The notes under the pieces: model-generated | What the model was told of the DNA's origin: nothing | The model's input: only the letters and a program-made list of their open reading frames with translations | Database searches by the model: none | In this document: in pieces, positions 44,967 to 56,169 of the stretch | Layout of the letters: every line of letters begins with the position of its first letter | How positions within the stretch are numbered: position 1 is the first letter of the stretch | Assembly (NCBI GenBank): GCA_022457155.1 | Contig: JAJGOT010000168.1 | Span: 627,001-691,000, forward strand | Direction of reading: 5' to 3' | DNA length: 64,000 nucleotides | DNA from: Cladopsammia gracilis | Lineage: Eukaryota > Cnidaria > Anthozoa > Scleractinia > Dendrophylliidae | Made by a program: the position numbers and the translations under genes

Positions 44967-45235
44967 CTAGGGAAAACATCAAGAACAGAAGGCATTATTC
45001 CCACGGGTGAAACCCCAAAGTAGTCAGCAGAGAGATGACAGCTCCGACCCAGTAATCCTGGGAGGGTAACTAGAGACCCTGTTTTCAAAGCTATCAGAAC
45101 TCTGAGACTATCGAATTTCTTACTAAGTAGGAGAAAAAATCACTCAAATAAGACACAACTGAATTGAAGGTACGTTTATTACCCAAACAGAAATCTAAAT
45201 CAGGTTAACATATCTTGTCTAGGAAAGTTCACAGG

Positions 45236-47627
45236 TTATTTTGTGGCAGACTCCGAAAACGTGCCATTCTTCTGCAGCCCCATGCTCCCAGAAGCATCTC
45301 TTTTTCTTGCCTCACAAAATTGCTTAATGTGGCCAACTTTGCCACAATAAAAACACGTGATAGACTTTCCCGGATTCCTCGGGAAATTCCTAGCGTTCCT
45401 TTCCCGGCCCTCTCTGAAATAAGGGGACATAGCTGCGGTTCCGGCCCGGTTTCTCGACTGATAGTGCTTCTCTACCTTCGCCACACAATCAAACACTTTC
45501 TCGTGATCCTTATCTCCCAGAAGGCGCAAGACGAGACTTCTAAACTGGTCTCGAGGAACATCAAGCTTCCCTCGGACTGTTTGATAAACCAAACGATAAA
45601 AATTCTGACGATCATGCTTAGTATCTTGGGCAGTAAGCTGAAGCGATTCCAACATTTCCAGGGCCTCATATTTATTGAAATCTGATAAGGGACGAGATGC
45701 ATAGGCCATAATCTTCATTAAGGAGTTCTCTACCGATGATTTAGTCATTGTCTCAACCGTCTGGTTCAACCTCAGGACTTCAGCTTTTAACCTCTAAAAG
45801 GAGAAAAAATTCCGAATCAACAACACGCCATGACAAGTAGAACTAATAACTATCACAAATTCACCTCATCTGTCGACCATAAAGAAACACCCAGCGAATT
45901 AAGATATGCTCCCTAACGGGACATACCTAGTGAATCTTTGCCCTTGTAACAATACATGACTTATCCATATCCTTCAATAAACATACCCAGCGTATTCTCG
46001 TTTCATGTCTAAGCACGGCGTATAAATGAAAACTCACCCCAGGACTACACCCGGCGTATGAAAACCTGGTGAGAAAACTCACCCCCAGGACTACACCCGG
46101 CGTCTAAATCCTGATGAGACCGAAACTCACCCCCGGGACTACACCCGGCGTATAAGACCTGGTGAAACAACTCCCCCCCGGGACTACACCCGGCGTATAA
46201 AACCTGGTGAAACAACTCACCCCCGGGACTACACCCGGCGTCTAAATTCTGGTGACAAAACTCACCCCCGGGACTACACCCAGCGTATAAAATCAGGACG
46301 AGACCGAAACTCGCCCCCGAGACTACATCCGGCGTATAAATCAGGATGTAACCGAAACTCACCCCCGGGACTACACCCGGCGTATAAATCAGGATGAGAC
46401 CGAGGCTCACCCCCGGGACTACACCCGGCGTATAAATCAGGATGAGACCGAAATCTCACCCCCGGGACTACACCCGGCGTATAAATCAGGATGAGACCGA
46501 AATCTCACCCCCGGGACTACACCCGGCGTATAAATCAGGATGAGACCGAGACTCACCCCCGGGACTACACCCGGCGTATAAATCAGGATGAGACCGAAAT
46601 CTCACCCCCGGGACTACACCCGGCGTCTAAATCCTGTTGAGACCGAAACTCACCCCCGGGACTACACCCGGCGTATAAATCAGGATGAGACCGAAATCTC
46701 ACCCCCGGGACTACACCCGGCGTATAAATCAGGATGAGACCGAAATCTCACCCCCGGGACTACACCCGGCGTATAAATCAGGATGAGACCGAGACTCACC
46801 CCCGGGACTACACCCTGCGTATAAATCAGGATGAGACCGAGACTCACCCCCGGGACTACACCCGGCGTATAAATCAGGATGAAACCGAAATCTCACCCCC
46901 GAGACTACACATGGCGTAATTAAAACGTTATACTAAGAATAACTTGGCAAAAGGACGTACCCATACAAACCAACACTATCCCACCCCCGCGACGACACGC
47001 GATTAAAAAAAAAAAATACGAAATTTGAATAACAAAAACCCATAACTATAAAGGATAGCCGACACAATAGGAAGGAAAGCGGACCACACCCAAACGAACC
47101 TAAAGAGCAAAATTCCCACCCACAATAACAAGAAAGGGTTCTAAAACAAGAAACTAACCTTTGGGGAACACAAATAGATGCCTGACATGCAAACATGCCG
47201 TTGATACAAAGAAAACAAAACTTATGCAAAGACAAATGCAACACGCCCACGATAAAGAATAAACCTAGGCTTACGTAAGATAAATAAACCAAGCCTATAA
47301 TATGTTCCCAAACGGTGAAAACGCGAAATGTAACAAGACAAAAACAGGGACATAAAAATTTACCTCAAGTTCGGTTTGTCCGCCGGCAACATCATTTTGA
47401 GCAGCATTTTGACCCACTGCCTGTGCAGCCTGTAGCACTGGTGCGGCTTGTGCGGCTGGTAGAACCTGAGCAGCTTGTGGAACTTGCACAGCTTGTGGAA
47501 CTTGAGCAGCTTGTGCGACTTGCGCGGGTTGTGGAACTTGAGCAGCCTGCGCAACTTGTGGGCCTTGTGCTGGAGGGTTAACTGGTGGTCGAGGAAATTG
47601 TACTCCCGGCGCTGGAACTTCAGCCAT
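45236..47627 (-). CDS. Ngaro Gag-like protein, two exons
   Basis: Exon 1 is 47627-47364: MAEVPAPGVQFPRPP, then a low-complexity Ala/Gln/Val/Pro repeat (QAAQVPQ-type), ending at GAG/GTAAAT. Exon 2 is 45793-45236, after a CTCCTTTTAG acceptor: RLKAEVLRLNQTVETM (coiled coil), a helical capsid-like region, and a CCHC zinc knuckle (CFYCGKVGHIKQFC), stop at 45236. Both splice sites are phase 0, giving 273 residues. The 1570-base intron contains a 49-bp minisatellite. The start codon is 51 bases inside repeat A1. The intron is inferred from splice consensus and frame agreement, without transcript evidence. Confidence 0.7.
46020..46920. repeat. 49-bp minisatellite inside the Ngaro gag intron, about 18 copies
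   Basis: Units of about 48-49 bases containing CTCACCCCCGGGACTACACC and CGGCGTATAAATCAGGATGA. They are more GC-rich than the surroundings, with a CpG-containing CCGGCG in most units. Traces of the motif also lie at 45880-46020 (ACCCAGCG) and outside the element near 48254 (CTCACCCCGGCG). Confidence 0.9.
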
Positions 47628-47678
47628 TATTCCAGAAAAAATTCGCGTGGGTCGAAAAAACCAGAGAGATCTCGTTCG

Positions 47679-47845
47679 CTGCTCCGCTGGCTGAGACTAA
47701 GCACGAAAGGAGTGCTATTCTGCTTTGACTCAGTATTTATACCCTTAGGACACCCTTCTGCACATGCCTGCGTGCATTGAATCGCAAAGGATGTGTTAAT
47801 TTAATGTATTTCAGTTTCGCATATCATTAGGAGTGTTATGAATAG
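47679..47845 (-). repeat. Ngaro split direct repeat A1 (5' end)
   Basis: 167 bases identical to A2. It should contain the element's promoter, since gag starts 51 bases further in. Host DNA resumes at 47846. Confidence 0.9.
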
Positions 47846-48746
47846 TTTCAGAACGACATAGTTTGACTATACTTTCCATGAAAGGATGTTTTTATGTTAC
47901 TGCAATTATGTTTTGGCTAACGAAATTCTCCACTGGAGTAAGTTGAATTAGTATTTTGTCTAATGGTTTTGGGTAGGAAGTAGGAACCCTTAAGGGGGTA
48001 GAGGAAAGTTAAAATATTTTATTTGTAGAGAAGGAAATAGATTCTGAAATTATGAACCCAGGGCCCAGGGGAGGGGAGGGAAGGGGAGGGGGGTGGAGTG
48101 GGAGGGGAGATAAACAGAGGGGGCCTTTCATGCGGCCATCTCTACTGTCCCTCATCTCAAAGATGTTCCGTATTCCCAAGCATTTTGACGATTTATCAGT
48201 TCGTGACATGACACAATCGAAAGACGTCTAAAATGTATTTGATGACCGGAAAAACTCACCCCGGCGTCGATTGAATTTTTTACGAACATTCGCAAAAAGG
48301 CCGCTTTATAAAAGTAGGCCCGCAAAATAAACTAGATTTTTATTAATTTTCATTCAAGACACAAGTAGAAATGTCACTTATGAGGGTCTTATGAGACGTT
48401 CAAAGATGCAAAATTTTAATTTAAATAGTAGTTAGGTATTGGTAGTTAATAAACTAGATTTTTAAAATACATATATTCGCATTTTTACAATTATAGCAAC
48501 GCGTTGTATAAAGAATTAGATATTCCTAAAAGTTATACGCTCGAATCAAATTGGGTGTGATATTTTAGTCTCTACGTAGTAGCTAAACCGTATATTTTTT
48601 ACCGGCCATTTTATGGAAATATTTTTGTACAAAACAATTTTTAGTATTGTTGTAGTTTATAGGCCGCTTTTGATGGTCACGTGATACGTTCACTGGAATG
48701 CAGTGATCCACGTTAGTAGTTAGGTACCAGGCTTTTGCAGTCAGGG
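47846..48746. other. No gene; G-rich tract
   Basis: 48060-48121 is a purine-rich run with many GGGG blocks on the plus strand that could form a G-quadruplex. The kinase gene's original 3' UTR would resume at 47846. No other features. Confidence 0.45.
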
Positions 48747-49482
48747 CAGTTTTCATTTGAGTGTCATAAAACCAAAACCAAAGTATCCACTCTGACCAAT
48801 CACAACAGTCGCAGACCATCCAATGAGCCAATCAGAACTCGAGGAAAAGACATGTAGCCGGCAACCAAGGCGTGCGACCAAGTCATGATTGGTTTTAATT
48901 TCACTTGTGATTGGTTAAGAAAGTGGTGTGAAAGATTTTGTTAACCAATCATAGAACGAAGGAATGCAAAACCAAAGCAAATACGAATTACTTTCTTCAC
49001 TTAAAGTGCCCATAACCTAAATTTTTTTAATCTCGTATCTAAATCTACACGTCACGTAATGAACATCTCCGAAATTTTTTTTTTATTTCACCAAAACGTG
49101 ATTTTTTTATGAATATTTCAAATCTTCAAAAACCTATTTTTTTGTGGTATACCCGTCCCGCTGTTAAGAAGGCCAACGGGCTCACATGTTTCTTAATGTA
49201 CGTCACAGTTCCTTTGTTCGAAGTAACAAGTTCCTTTGTTTGAAGTTATGTGTTCCTTATTCTACGTCACGGATCCTTTGTTAACCGAGAGGGACTGAGA
49301 GGAGACTAATGCGAATGGTGGACCAAAATGGCGGCAAATTTCAAAGACTTTAAAAAAATCATAAAAAATTCACTTTGTGCTGAAATCAAAAAATTTTTTC
49401 GCAAATGTTCATTACGTGACGTGTAGATTTAGATACGAAAATAAAAAAGTTTAGGTTATGGGCACTTTAACTGGAAACCGCT
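48747..49482. mobile_element. CCAAT-box-rich MITE, copy 1, split by a TTAA MITE
   Basis: Starts CAGTTTTCATTTGAGTGTCA. Its interior contains several CCAATCA/TGATTGG boxes on both strands, and its right end resumes after 49470 as CTGGAAACCGCTT. Aligns along its length with 54313-54595. Confidence 0.75.
49005..49466. mobile_element. 462-bp MITE with TTAA target duplication, nested
   Basis: Terminal inverted repeats AGTGCCCATAACCTAAATTT (left) and its complement at the right end, flanked by TTAA at 49001-49004 and 49467-49470. Subterminal regions also pair. The interior matches the split copy at 33165-34512. It sits within the right end of the CCAAT-type MITE. Confidence 0.85.
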
Positions 49483-50796
49483 TTAAGTTTAAAAAGTTCA
49501 TATATTTAAAATGCGCTGATTTCAAAGAGGGATTTGTATTTTACACTCCTCACTTATTAACTAAAGAATTTTTCTTTTAATTGGGTTGTATTAGTATTAT
49601 TTTGTTTAAAATATTTTTTTGTAGAAAATATTTTTTGAAAGTGTTTTTTTTTGTTCTCGAAAGATTTTATAACTTTTTCTATTACGATTGATCCCGTTCA
49701 AGTAACTATCCAGTTAAAACGCAAAATTGTCCGGCGTGGACATAGCGGTACAAAACTGACCGCGTTCGTGCTTCATTGGCTTTATTATCAAGTTATAAAA
49801 ACAAAACAAATCTGCGAAGGAGAAGTAGCAGTCGTTGTTGTTTTTTCCTTGCTTATTAAAGTTCTTATATTTGTACTTTAATAAATAAGCAATAGGACTA
49901 TAAGCTGTCCAGTTTTATAATGAAATAATAAGTAGGCAGTCTGAGAAATATTTTTAGTTCTAATAATGTTTTCAGGTTGTTCAAGCATCAAGTATTAGCC
50001 AATGCTCGTGATACTTATTTGTAGACTGAAGAATTAGCACATAAACCGGTGCAGTATTGTTAAGGTATTTTCTTTCGTGTTTGCCTCTCGCGCACGCGAG
50101 AAGCACGCTCCCCCTTTCGTTTGTGCTTGCCCTTTGCGAGCCGCGTCCTCGAAATAGCGGCCTATATGTAAACCGGCGCATGCTACGCATGCTATAAATG
50201 TGTAATAATTATGATCTAAAATATACATTTATATTGATTTCAAGTAATGTTTAACCTCCGTTTTACGGACACCTCCAGAGAGGTCAGAATACAAACTCTC
50301 GCTCTAGAAAACGTTATGCACCGTTTGCTTATGAACTGTCCCCTTACTGGGTGTATAGTATTAGAGAGGTTTAACTGGACTTGAACCTGAAGCCTTGAAG
50401 GCGGTTTTAGATGACTTTCGATAAACTCCATTTCAAAATTTTATATTTTGGGGGGCAAATTAATTGATTAATATTCACTTGTGTAAATCGCTCAGCTGAT
50501 CACATTCAGAAGTAACCCGTTATACGTGTCACGTGAGCTCGCTTTGTTTCTGTTGTTGATTACCTGTTAATTGGTGCGTTTGGATAACTGACGAATCACT
50601 CGATTTTCTTCTGCAAATGATTGGCTAGAAGCGAAGTGTTATCTTTCATTCAGTGAATGAATTTTCTTGTTATTCCCAAGTTTTTGTTTTGGTTTTACGA
50701 AAGTCATAAAATGGCTCTAAATTGATGCTTGCGTTTTCTCTTTGTTAAACAAATTAGCGTTAATTATATAATCTTTAGTAAAGTTATTCTTTAAAC
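49483..50796. other. No gene recognised
   Basis: AT-rich. 50440-50456 has TTTTGGGGGGCAAATT, a fragment like the arms of the palindrome at 26086. Short frames at 49651-49881 and 49981-50431 show no recognisable domain. Confidence 0.35.
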
Positions 50797-51140
50797 ACGA
50801 AGTTCCGGTATAAAAGGCTTAGCTCCTCCCCCATTTCACACCTTTTGGGTGTGATATGCAAATTTACGCGTCTTTCAGACACACAACGTGGTTAACTTGC
50901 GCGTCCTTTGAACATAATTTGCTTCAAAAATCTGATAAAACCAAGATTTTACCTAAGCTTAATAAGAAATAGAAGTTCATAAAGACTTCTGATATAACTT
51001 TCATAAAGTTTTTCCAAATTGTGTTAGCAATGGTCTTAGTAATGACGCATGTTATTTGTCAGTTGTTTATGCTTCGGTGGTTGATTGACGACTGGAGGTG
51101 AGAATTGCTAGGCCAGGCTCCTTTTATACCGGAACTTCGT
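50797..51140. mobile_element. Inverted-repeat element with TATAAAAGG in its ends
   Basis: ACGAAGTTCCGGTATAAAAG at 50797 is matched by its reverse complement ending at 51140. Each 21-base arm carries a good TATA-box match, facing inward on the left and outward on the right. An ATGCAAAT octamer lies near 50856. Promoter activity is not shown. Confidence 0.6.
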
Positions 51141-51606
51141 CTTCAGAAAAGAAAAGGAATCTGCTCACGATCTTATTAAGAAACCGGAAGGTTCCTTTCA
51201 CTTCGCAGAAAGCTTATACTCTTAGTATGGACTTGCATATTTCCAAGCATTTGGAAGATGGGAGGCCTGTGATTAGTACATAGACGAACCAGCCATCAAC
51301 CTGACCGGCTCATGTATTTTGTATTTTATGAATAAACAAATTCAACAATATCAAGTCTGTTGTGTGTTTTGGTTGAATGTTTTTGTTCGGAATACGCGAG
51401 TGATCCTGTTAAGCATTAGGAATTTCTTAGCACGTGGTAAAAGAAGCTCGTGCCAGATTTTCTTTGCTTATGGTCCTTATGATGCGGGAGTTTAATTTTG
51501 CGAATGAGCGATTTCAGTAAAGATTATTGCACGCCAGAACAGAAGAGGGTACTTCCGCTCCTCTCTCCTGCCCAGTTCTCCTCACGCAGCACTACTCGCT
51601 CGCCAG
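51141..51606. other. No gene recognised
   Basis: A short frame (51098-51283) runs out of the inverted repeat and has no recognisable domain. AATAAA-like words lie near 51330. Nothing else. Confidence 0.35.
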
Positions 51607-52154
51607 CCGATTCGCGCATAATTAACCGCATATAAGCGAGTCTAATTAACATCAAATTACCGCATGCAAGCGGTTAAAGTAGGCCCTATTTACCTACTGA
51701 GAAATAACGAAAATAGAGCTGATCTGAAACTGGCTTTTGTCTTTCACTTGAACATTTTACATCAAGTAAAACTACTTTTTTGGAGTAAAAGAAAGAAAAA
51801 ACATCAGAAGGGTGTATGCCTCGAACCAGAGTCGTTTGCTTCATAACTAAAACCCATATCCACTTCACCAACGAGGGCTAGCTGACAGAAGCTGTAATTT
51901 TTAACATATTTATGGAGTTACCCATAACCATATATGAAAGCTAACCGTTTTCAAATCAGTGCTTAGCCCTAAACACTGCAGATCAGTGCTAAACTGGAGC
52001 TCTTTTCTCTTATTTCTGGGGTTCTGTTCTCGTGTACATCAGTAATATAAAGAATATTTCTCAGTAGGTAAATAGGGCCTACTTTAACCGCTTGCATGCG
52101 GTAATTTGATGTTAATTAGACCCGCTTATATGCGGTTAATTATACGCGAATCGG
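51607..52154. repeat. Foldback element with 100-bp inverted arms
   Basis: 51607-51706 and 52055-52154 are reverse complements with few mismatches (arm includes CCGCATGCAAGCGGTTAAAG). The 348-base centre has no coding features. Probably a MITE or foldback transposon. Confidence 0.85.
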
Positions 52155-52623
52155 GTGCGCTCGCCTCCCTCTCAGTCCCCTGTTATAACAAGCAACAATC
52201 TCAAAGTTTGTTGTTGAATGAGAGAGACAGTAAAGGTATTGACATAGAATAAACAAGTGTTTTCTAACATTTGCATCACATGCCCATGCCTTACTAAAAA
52301 ATAACAAAAAATAAGTACCCTGTCCCTAATAAGCGCCTACAATACACGCTCTCCCTAGTTTCCTTCGCAGCCGTTGTTTGTGTCGTGAACTGAATTTCAA
52401 ATGGCGGCGCGTGGGAAGTTTAAAATCGAAAATAGGCTGTGTTCATATCCAAATTTTTTGAACACTAAGAAGGTGTTCTCATATTGACGGGTGGGGTAAA
52501 ATATCGTGCCAATTGTTTTTTTTTTTTAGGGAACCTCCATTGTTATAACAAATTGACATTAAATTGTTGTAAATTAAGTCTAAATTTCGATTCTTTTAAT
52601 AACAAATGGAAAGAAAATTTTAG
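52155..52623. repeat. GGCGGCGCG-type repeat, copy 1
   Basis: Shares CGCAGCCGTT, AAATGGCGGCGCGTGG and AAAATAGGCT with 56170-56470, and carries GAACCTCCATTGTTATAAC near 52531. It directly precedes the kinase fragment and probably removed its 5' part. Confidence 0.55.
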
Positions 52624-52881
52624 CAACTCTCACAAACGGAAATATCTGCCATTTCTTTGGATGTAGCCCAAGCACTGAACTATTTACACAAAAGCAAACC
52701 TCCCATAATCCACCGTGATATCAGTAGTGCCAATGTGTTGCTATGGCAACAGAGTGACCAATGGAGAGGCAAAGTTTCAGATTATGGCACTGCTGATTTC
52801 ATGAAGCAGACCATGACTGTGGCTCCAGGTGCAATGATTTACAGTGCTCCTGAAGCACTTACATCAAACCAAACAGTCAAG
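52624..52881 (+). pseudogene. Partial second TKL kinase exon
   Basis: 86 codons between a TTTTAG acceptor and an AAG/GTTAGT donor, both phase 0. They encode QLSQTEISAISLDVAQALNY, then IHRDISSANVLLW (catalytic loop), KVSDYGTADF (DYG) and YSAPEAL (APE). Closely similar to residues in the exon at 35775-37012, with the same donor and the same DYG variant. The N-lobe is absent, and I find no matching last exon downstream. Either a decayed paralogue or one exon of a gene whose other exons I cannot see. Confidence 0.7.
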
Positions 52882-53190
52882 GTTAGTTATTATATGATTT
52901 ACAGTGCTCCTGAAGCACTTACATCAAACCAAACAGTCAAGGTTAGTTATATATATGATTTACAGTGCTCCTGAAGCACTTACATCAAACCAAACAGTCA
53001 AGGTTAGTTATATATATGATTTACAGTGCTCCTGAAGCACTTACATCAAACCAAACAGTCAAGGTTAGTTATGTATATGATTTACAGTGCTCTTGAAGCA
53101 CTTACATCAAACCAAACAGTCAAGGTTAGTTATATATATGATTTACAGTGCTCCTGAAGCACTTACATCAAACCAAACAGTGAAGGTTAG
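52834..53190. repeat. 60/61-bp tandem repeat derived from an exon-intron boundary, 6 copies
   Basis: The last 48 bases of the kinase exon plus 12-13 bases of intron (from ATGATTTACAGTGCTCCTGA through AAGGTTAGTTAT) are repeated at 52834, 52894, 52955, 53016, 53077 and 53138. Every copy keeps the AAG/GTTAGT donor. Copies differ by one or two bases (CTTGAAGC in the fifth, GTGAAG in the sixth). Confidence 0.95.
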
Positions 53191-54312
53191 TTTAGTTTAA
53201 GGTGCTATATTGATAATTATTTGTTTGCCGCTCTTTGTCTATTGTCGTAAACAACTGGTTTCAAATGTTAATTTAAACCTGATGATAATATCTACACGGT
53301 GCAAGCTACCTCTGTAAAATATGGCCAGTTAAAATTCAAGAACTTATTTCAAAGTAGACTGTATGCAGGGATTTCGGTAACATTTGAAAGTACTGGATTC
53401 ATTGGTGAAACAAGCGGACTTGAGCGCCGCGCGCGAACAATTCGTTCCAAAGACACAAACTAAGTCTTTTAGGGAGTTCCAGGGGTATGTCCCCTCTGAA
53501 AATGTTTGAAATTGGACTCTCTAAAACGCCTTTTACTGCGTTTCCTGGATTGGAAGTAGTTAACCGGGAAGGTCTTTGAATGCATTAAAATGCTCACAAA
53601 AAATTTAATATTTGAATTGGCAATTATGATAATTATCAGTCTGCAGGTGTCCGTTTTCAGTAGATTTCAATGGAATCATAGTGTTGAGTGAGTAAAATAA
53701 GTCTCGACTCTATCTTTGATAAACAAATACAAAATCATCCGATTTATTTGAATTTCTGAAAGTAATTATTTCGTATGAAAGTAGGACCTTACCTGTCAAA
53801 CGACCGGACTTTACACCCGGTCTCCGGTCTCCGGCATTAAACCGGAAACTCTTGGATACAGCAGTGTACTTCTACATATATTCTGTTTATAACCCAAATA
53901 TTAATTTTCTCCAGATATTAATGGATAATACACATTATGAAGTAGAAAATCAGATGTTAAATATTAGCCAATATTCTACATCCCTTTTGATAACCCTCGT
54001 TCGATTTTATTTCCACCACAATTAGTAGAACAAGCAAACAAGTCCAAGTTCAGGACTAAATTTTGACTTTTCTTGGATGGAAAACAACGTTGTAAGTTGG
54101 CGATTTGGGGCTTGTCAAAGTGAGTTTTCAAAATAATAGTTTGACTCGCTTATTAAAAAGTAGAGAATAAAACCAAAGGAAAGTCAAATTGTTACTTGGA
54201 AAAAACTGAACCTTGAACAATCAAAATAAACATAAGGAAACAAGGTTTTTATTTCATTGTCATCAGTTTTTGTGTTCAGTATTTGCTTGTTTCATAAACA
54301 ATGCAGCCATTA
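53191..54312. other. No gene recognised
   Basis: 53390-53530 carries a diverged version of the GCGCCG, then GGGGTATGTCCCC module seen near 23220-23290 and 59590-59650. Otherwise AT-rich with nothing identifiable. Confidence 0.35.
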
Positions 54313-54595
54313 TAGAGTTGTTTTTATTTGAGCGTCGTAAAACCAAAACCAAAGTAATTACTCTGACCAATCAGAACAGACGCAGACAATCCAATGAACC
54401 AATCAGAACGCAAAGCAAATACATGAAGCCGGCGGCAAGCGCGGGAAAACGCGTCCGAGCAAGTCGTGATTGGTTTTGGTTTTACTTCTGATTGGTTGAC
54501 AAGGCGGCGCGAGATTTTTTAACCAATCACAAAGCGTACCAATGCAAAACAAAGCGATAGCAAAATTACTTTCGATACTCATTTGAAAACCACTG
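54313..54595. mobile_element. CCAAT-box-rich MITE, copy 2
   Basis: Ends: TTGTTTTTATTTGAGCGTCG on the left, ATTTGAAAACCACTG on the right (inverted repeats). The interior has repeated CCAATCA/TGATTGG boxes, as in copy 1 at 48747. No coding capacity. Confidence 0.75.
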
Positions 54596-54896
54596 TATAA
54601 CCGCCAAACAATACTGAAACAGCCAGCCCATGTTGATGATTACTTTTATCAAACCGAATATTGAACAATGATAACACATTCAGCTGAACATATTTTACGT
54701 TCTTTCGTCATTAAAACCTGTTTAGGTGGTTAAAACGATCGATTCCAACAGAACATGACCATCAGTTAACAAAGGCGCTTTTCATTCAATTAATTTATCC
54801 TTATTTTCCACGTTACTATGTTACCAAAATAGCGTCGCTCCACCGTTCGATATAACCCCACACAACCCACAATTCGTAGATTCGCACTGACGAAGT

Positions 54897-55765
54897 AATA
54901 GCGCTCAAAGAGTCCGCTTTTGAATCTTTTTATGGTGGCCAAGTAATAGCGCTCAAAGAGTCCGCTTTTAAATCTTTTTATGGTGACGTTGAAGTAATAG
55001 CGCCCAAAGAGTCCGCTTTTGAATCTTTTTATGGTTGCCAAGTAATAGCGCCTCAAAGAGTCAGCTTTTGAATCTTTTTATGGTGACGTTGAAGTAATAG
55101 CGCCCAAAGAGTCCGCTTTTGAATCTTTTTATGGTGGCCAAGTAATAGCGCCTCAAAGAGTCCGCTTTTAAATCTTTTTATGGTGGCCAAGTAATAGCGC
55201 CTCAAAGAGTCCGCTTTTAAATCTTTTTATGGTGGCCAAGTAATAGCGCCTCAAAGAGTCAGCTTTTGAATCTTTTTATGGTGGCCAAGTAATAGCGCCT
55301 CAAAGAGTCCGCTTTTAAATCTTTTTATGGTGGCCAAGTAATAGCGCCTCAAAGAGTCAGCTTTTGAATCTTTTTATGGTGGCCAAGTAATAGCGCCCCA
55401 AAGAGTCAGCTTTTGAATCTTTTTATGGTGGCCAAGTAATAGCGCCTCAAAGAGTCAGCTTTTGAATCTTTTTGTGGTGGCCAAGTAATAGCGCCTCAAA
55501 GAGTCCGCTTTTGAATCTTTTTATGGTGGCCAAGTAATAGCGCCTCAAAGAGTCCGCTTTTGAATCTTTTTATGGTGGCCAAGTAATAGCGCCCAAAGAG
55601 TCCGCTTTTGAATCTTTTTATGGTGGCCAAGTAATAGCGCCTCAAAGAGTCCGCTTTTGAATCTTTTTATGGTGGCCAAGTAATAGCGCCTCAAAGAGTC
55701 ATCTTTTGTATCTTTTTATGGTGGCCAACTAATAGCGCTCAAAGAGTCATCTTTTGTATCTTTTT
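54897..55765. repeat. 49-bp minisatellite, about 18 copies
   Basis: Units containing AAGTAATAGCGCCTCAAAGA and CTTTTTATGGTGGCC. Variation is mainly in TCCGC versus TCAGC and in GCCTCAAAG versus GCCCAAAG (a one-base length change). Some early units have TGACGTTG in place of TGGCC. Confidence 0.95.
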
Positions 55766-56169
55766 ATGGTTTTTATGGAGGCCAATTTACCATATCGACT
55801 CAGTTGATAAAACCACCGACGCAGCACCACAGTTTCTTGCCCTATCTTAGGTATTTTTCTTGTTGAAAAAAAAGTACTAGGACTGGCCCTTAAATGGTTT
55901 CCTTCCTTTAAGGTGTCCGCTTATGGAAAAGTCGAAATCGTTTTTATTTATTAAGTAACTGTGTTTGCTTAAGGAAATGTAAAAATATAGAGTTCATATG
56001 GGAGTTCAAAAGGGAATTTGTCAAGGTGGCCGCAAGTAAACTGTCCCCTTATGAGTGTATGTTAAGAGACTTTCTACTTGATATAAAAAAAAACACGATT
56101 TTCCAAATCATACTCAAAATTGTAACAAACTTGCGGGAACTAACAAAAGGTGACGTATTCACTTAGGTA
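55766..56169. other. No gene recognised
   Basis: AT-rich spacer. Nothing identifiable. Confidence 0.35.

Larger units (their letters stand above)
40758..47845 (-). mobile_element. DIRS-order retrotransposon, Ngaro-type, full length (7088 bp)
   Basis: On the minus strand, the order is A1 (47845-47679), gag (spliced), RT/RNase H, tyrosine recombinase, B1 (41156-41089), A2 (41088-40922), a 96-base spacer, B2 (40825-40758). A1/A2 (167 bp) and B1/B2 (68 bp) appear identical, the split-direct-repeat layout of Ngaro/PAT elements. Tyrosine recombinase with RT and no integrase or LTRs also defines DIRS elements. Three frameshifts (about 44115, 43300 and 41660) break the pol frames, so this copy is inactive unless some are sequencing errors in homopolymers. 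Confidence 0.9.

Noticed and set aside
40758..47845. LTR retrotransposon (Gypsy/Copia)
   Set aside because: Tyrosine recombinase instead of integrase, NPADGPSR and PGGIPGDLW motifs, and split direct repeats point to the DIRS order.
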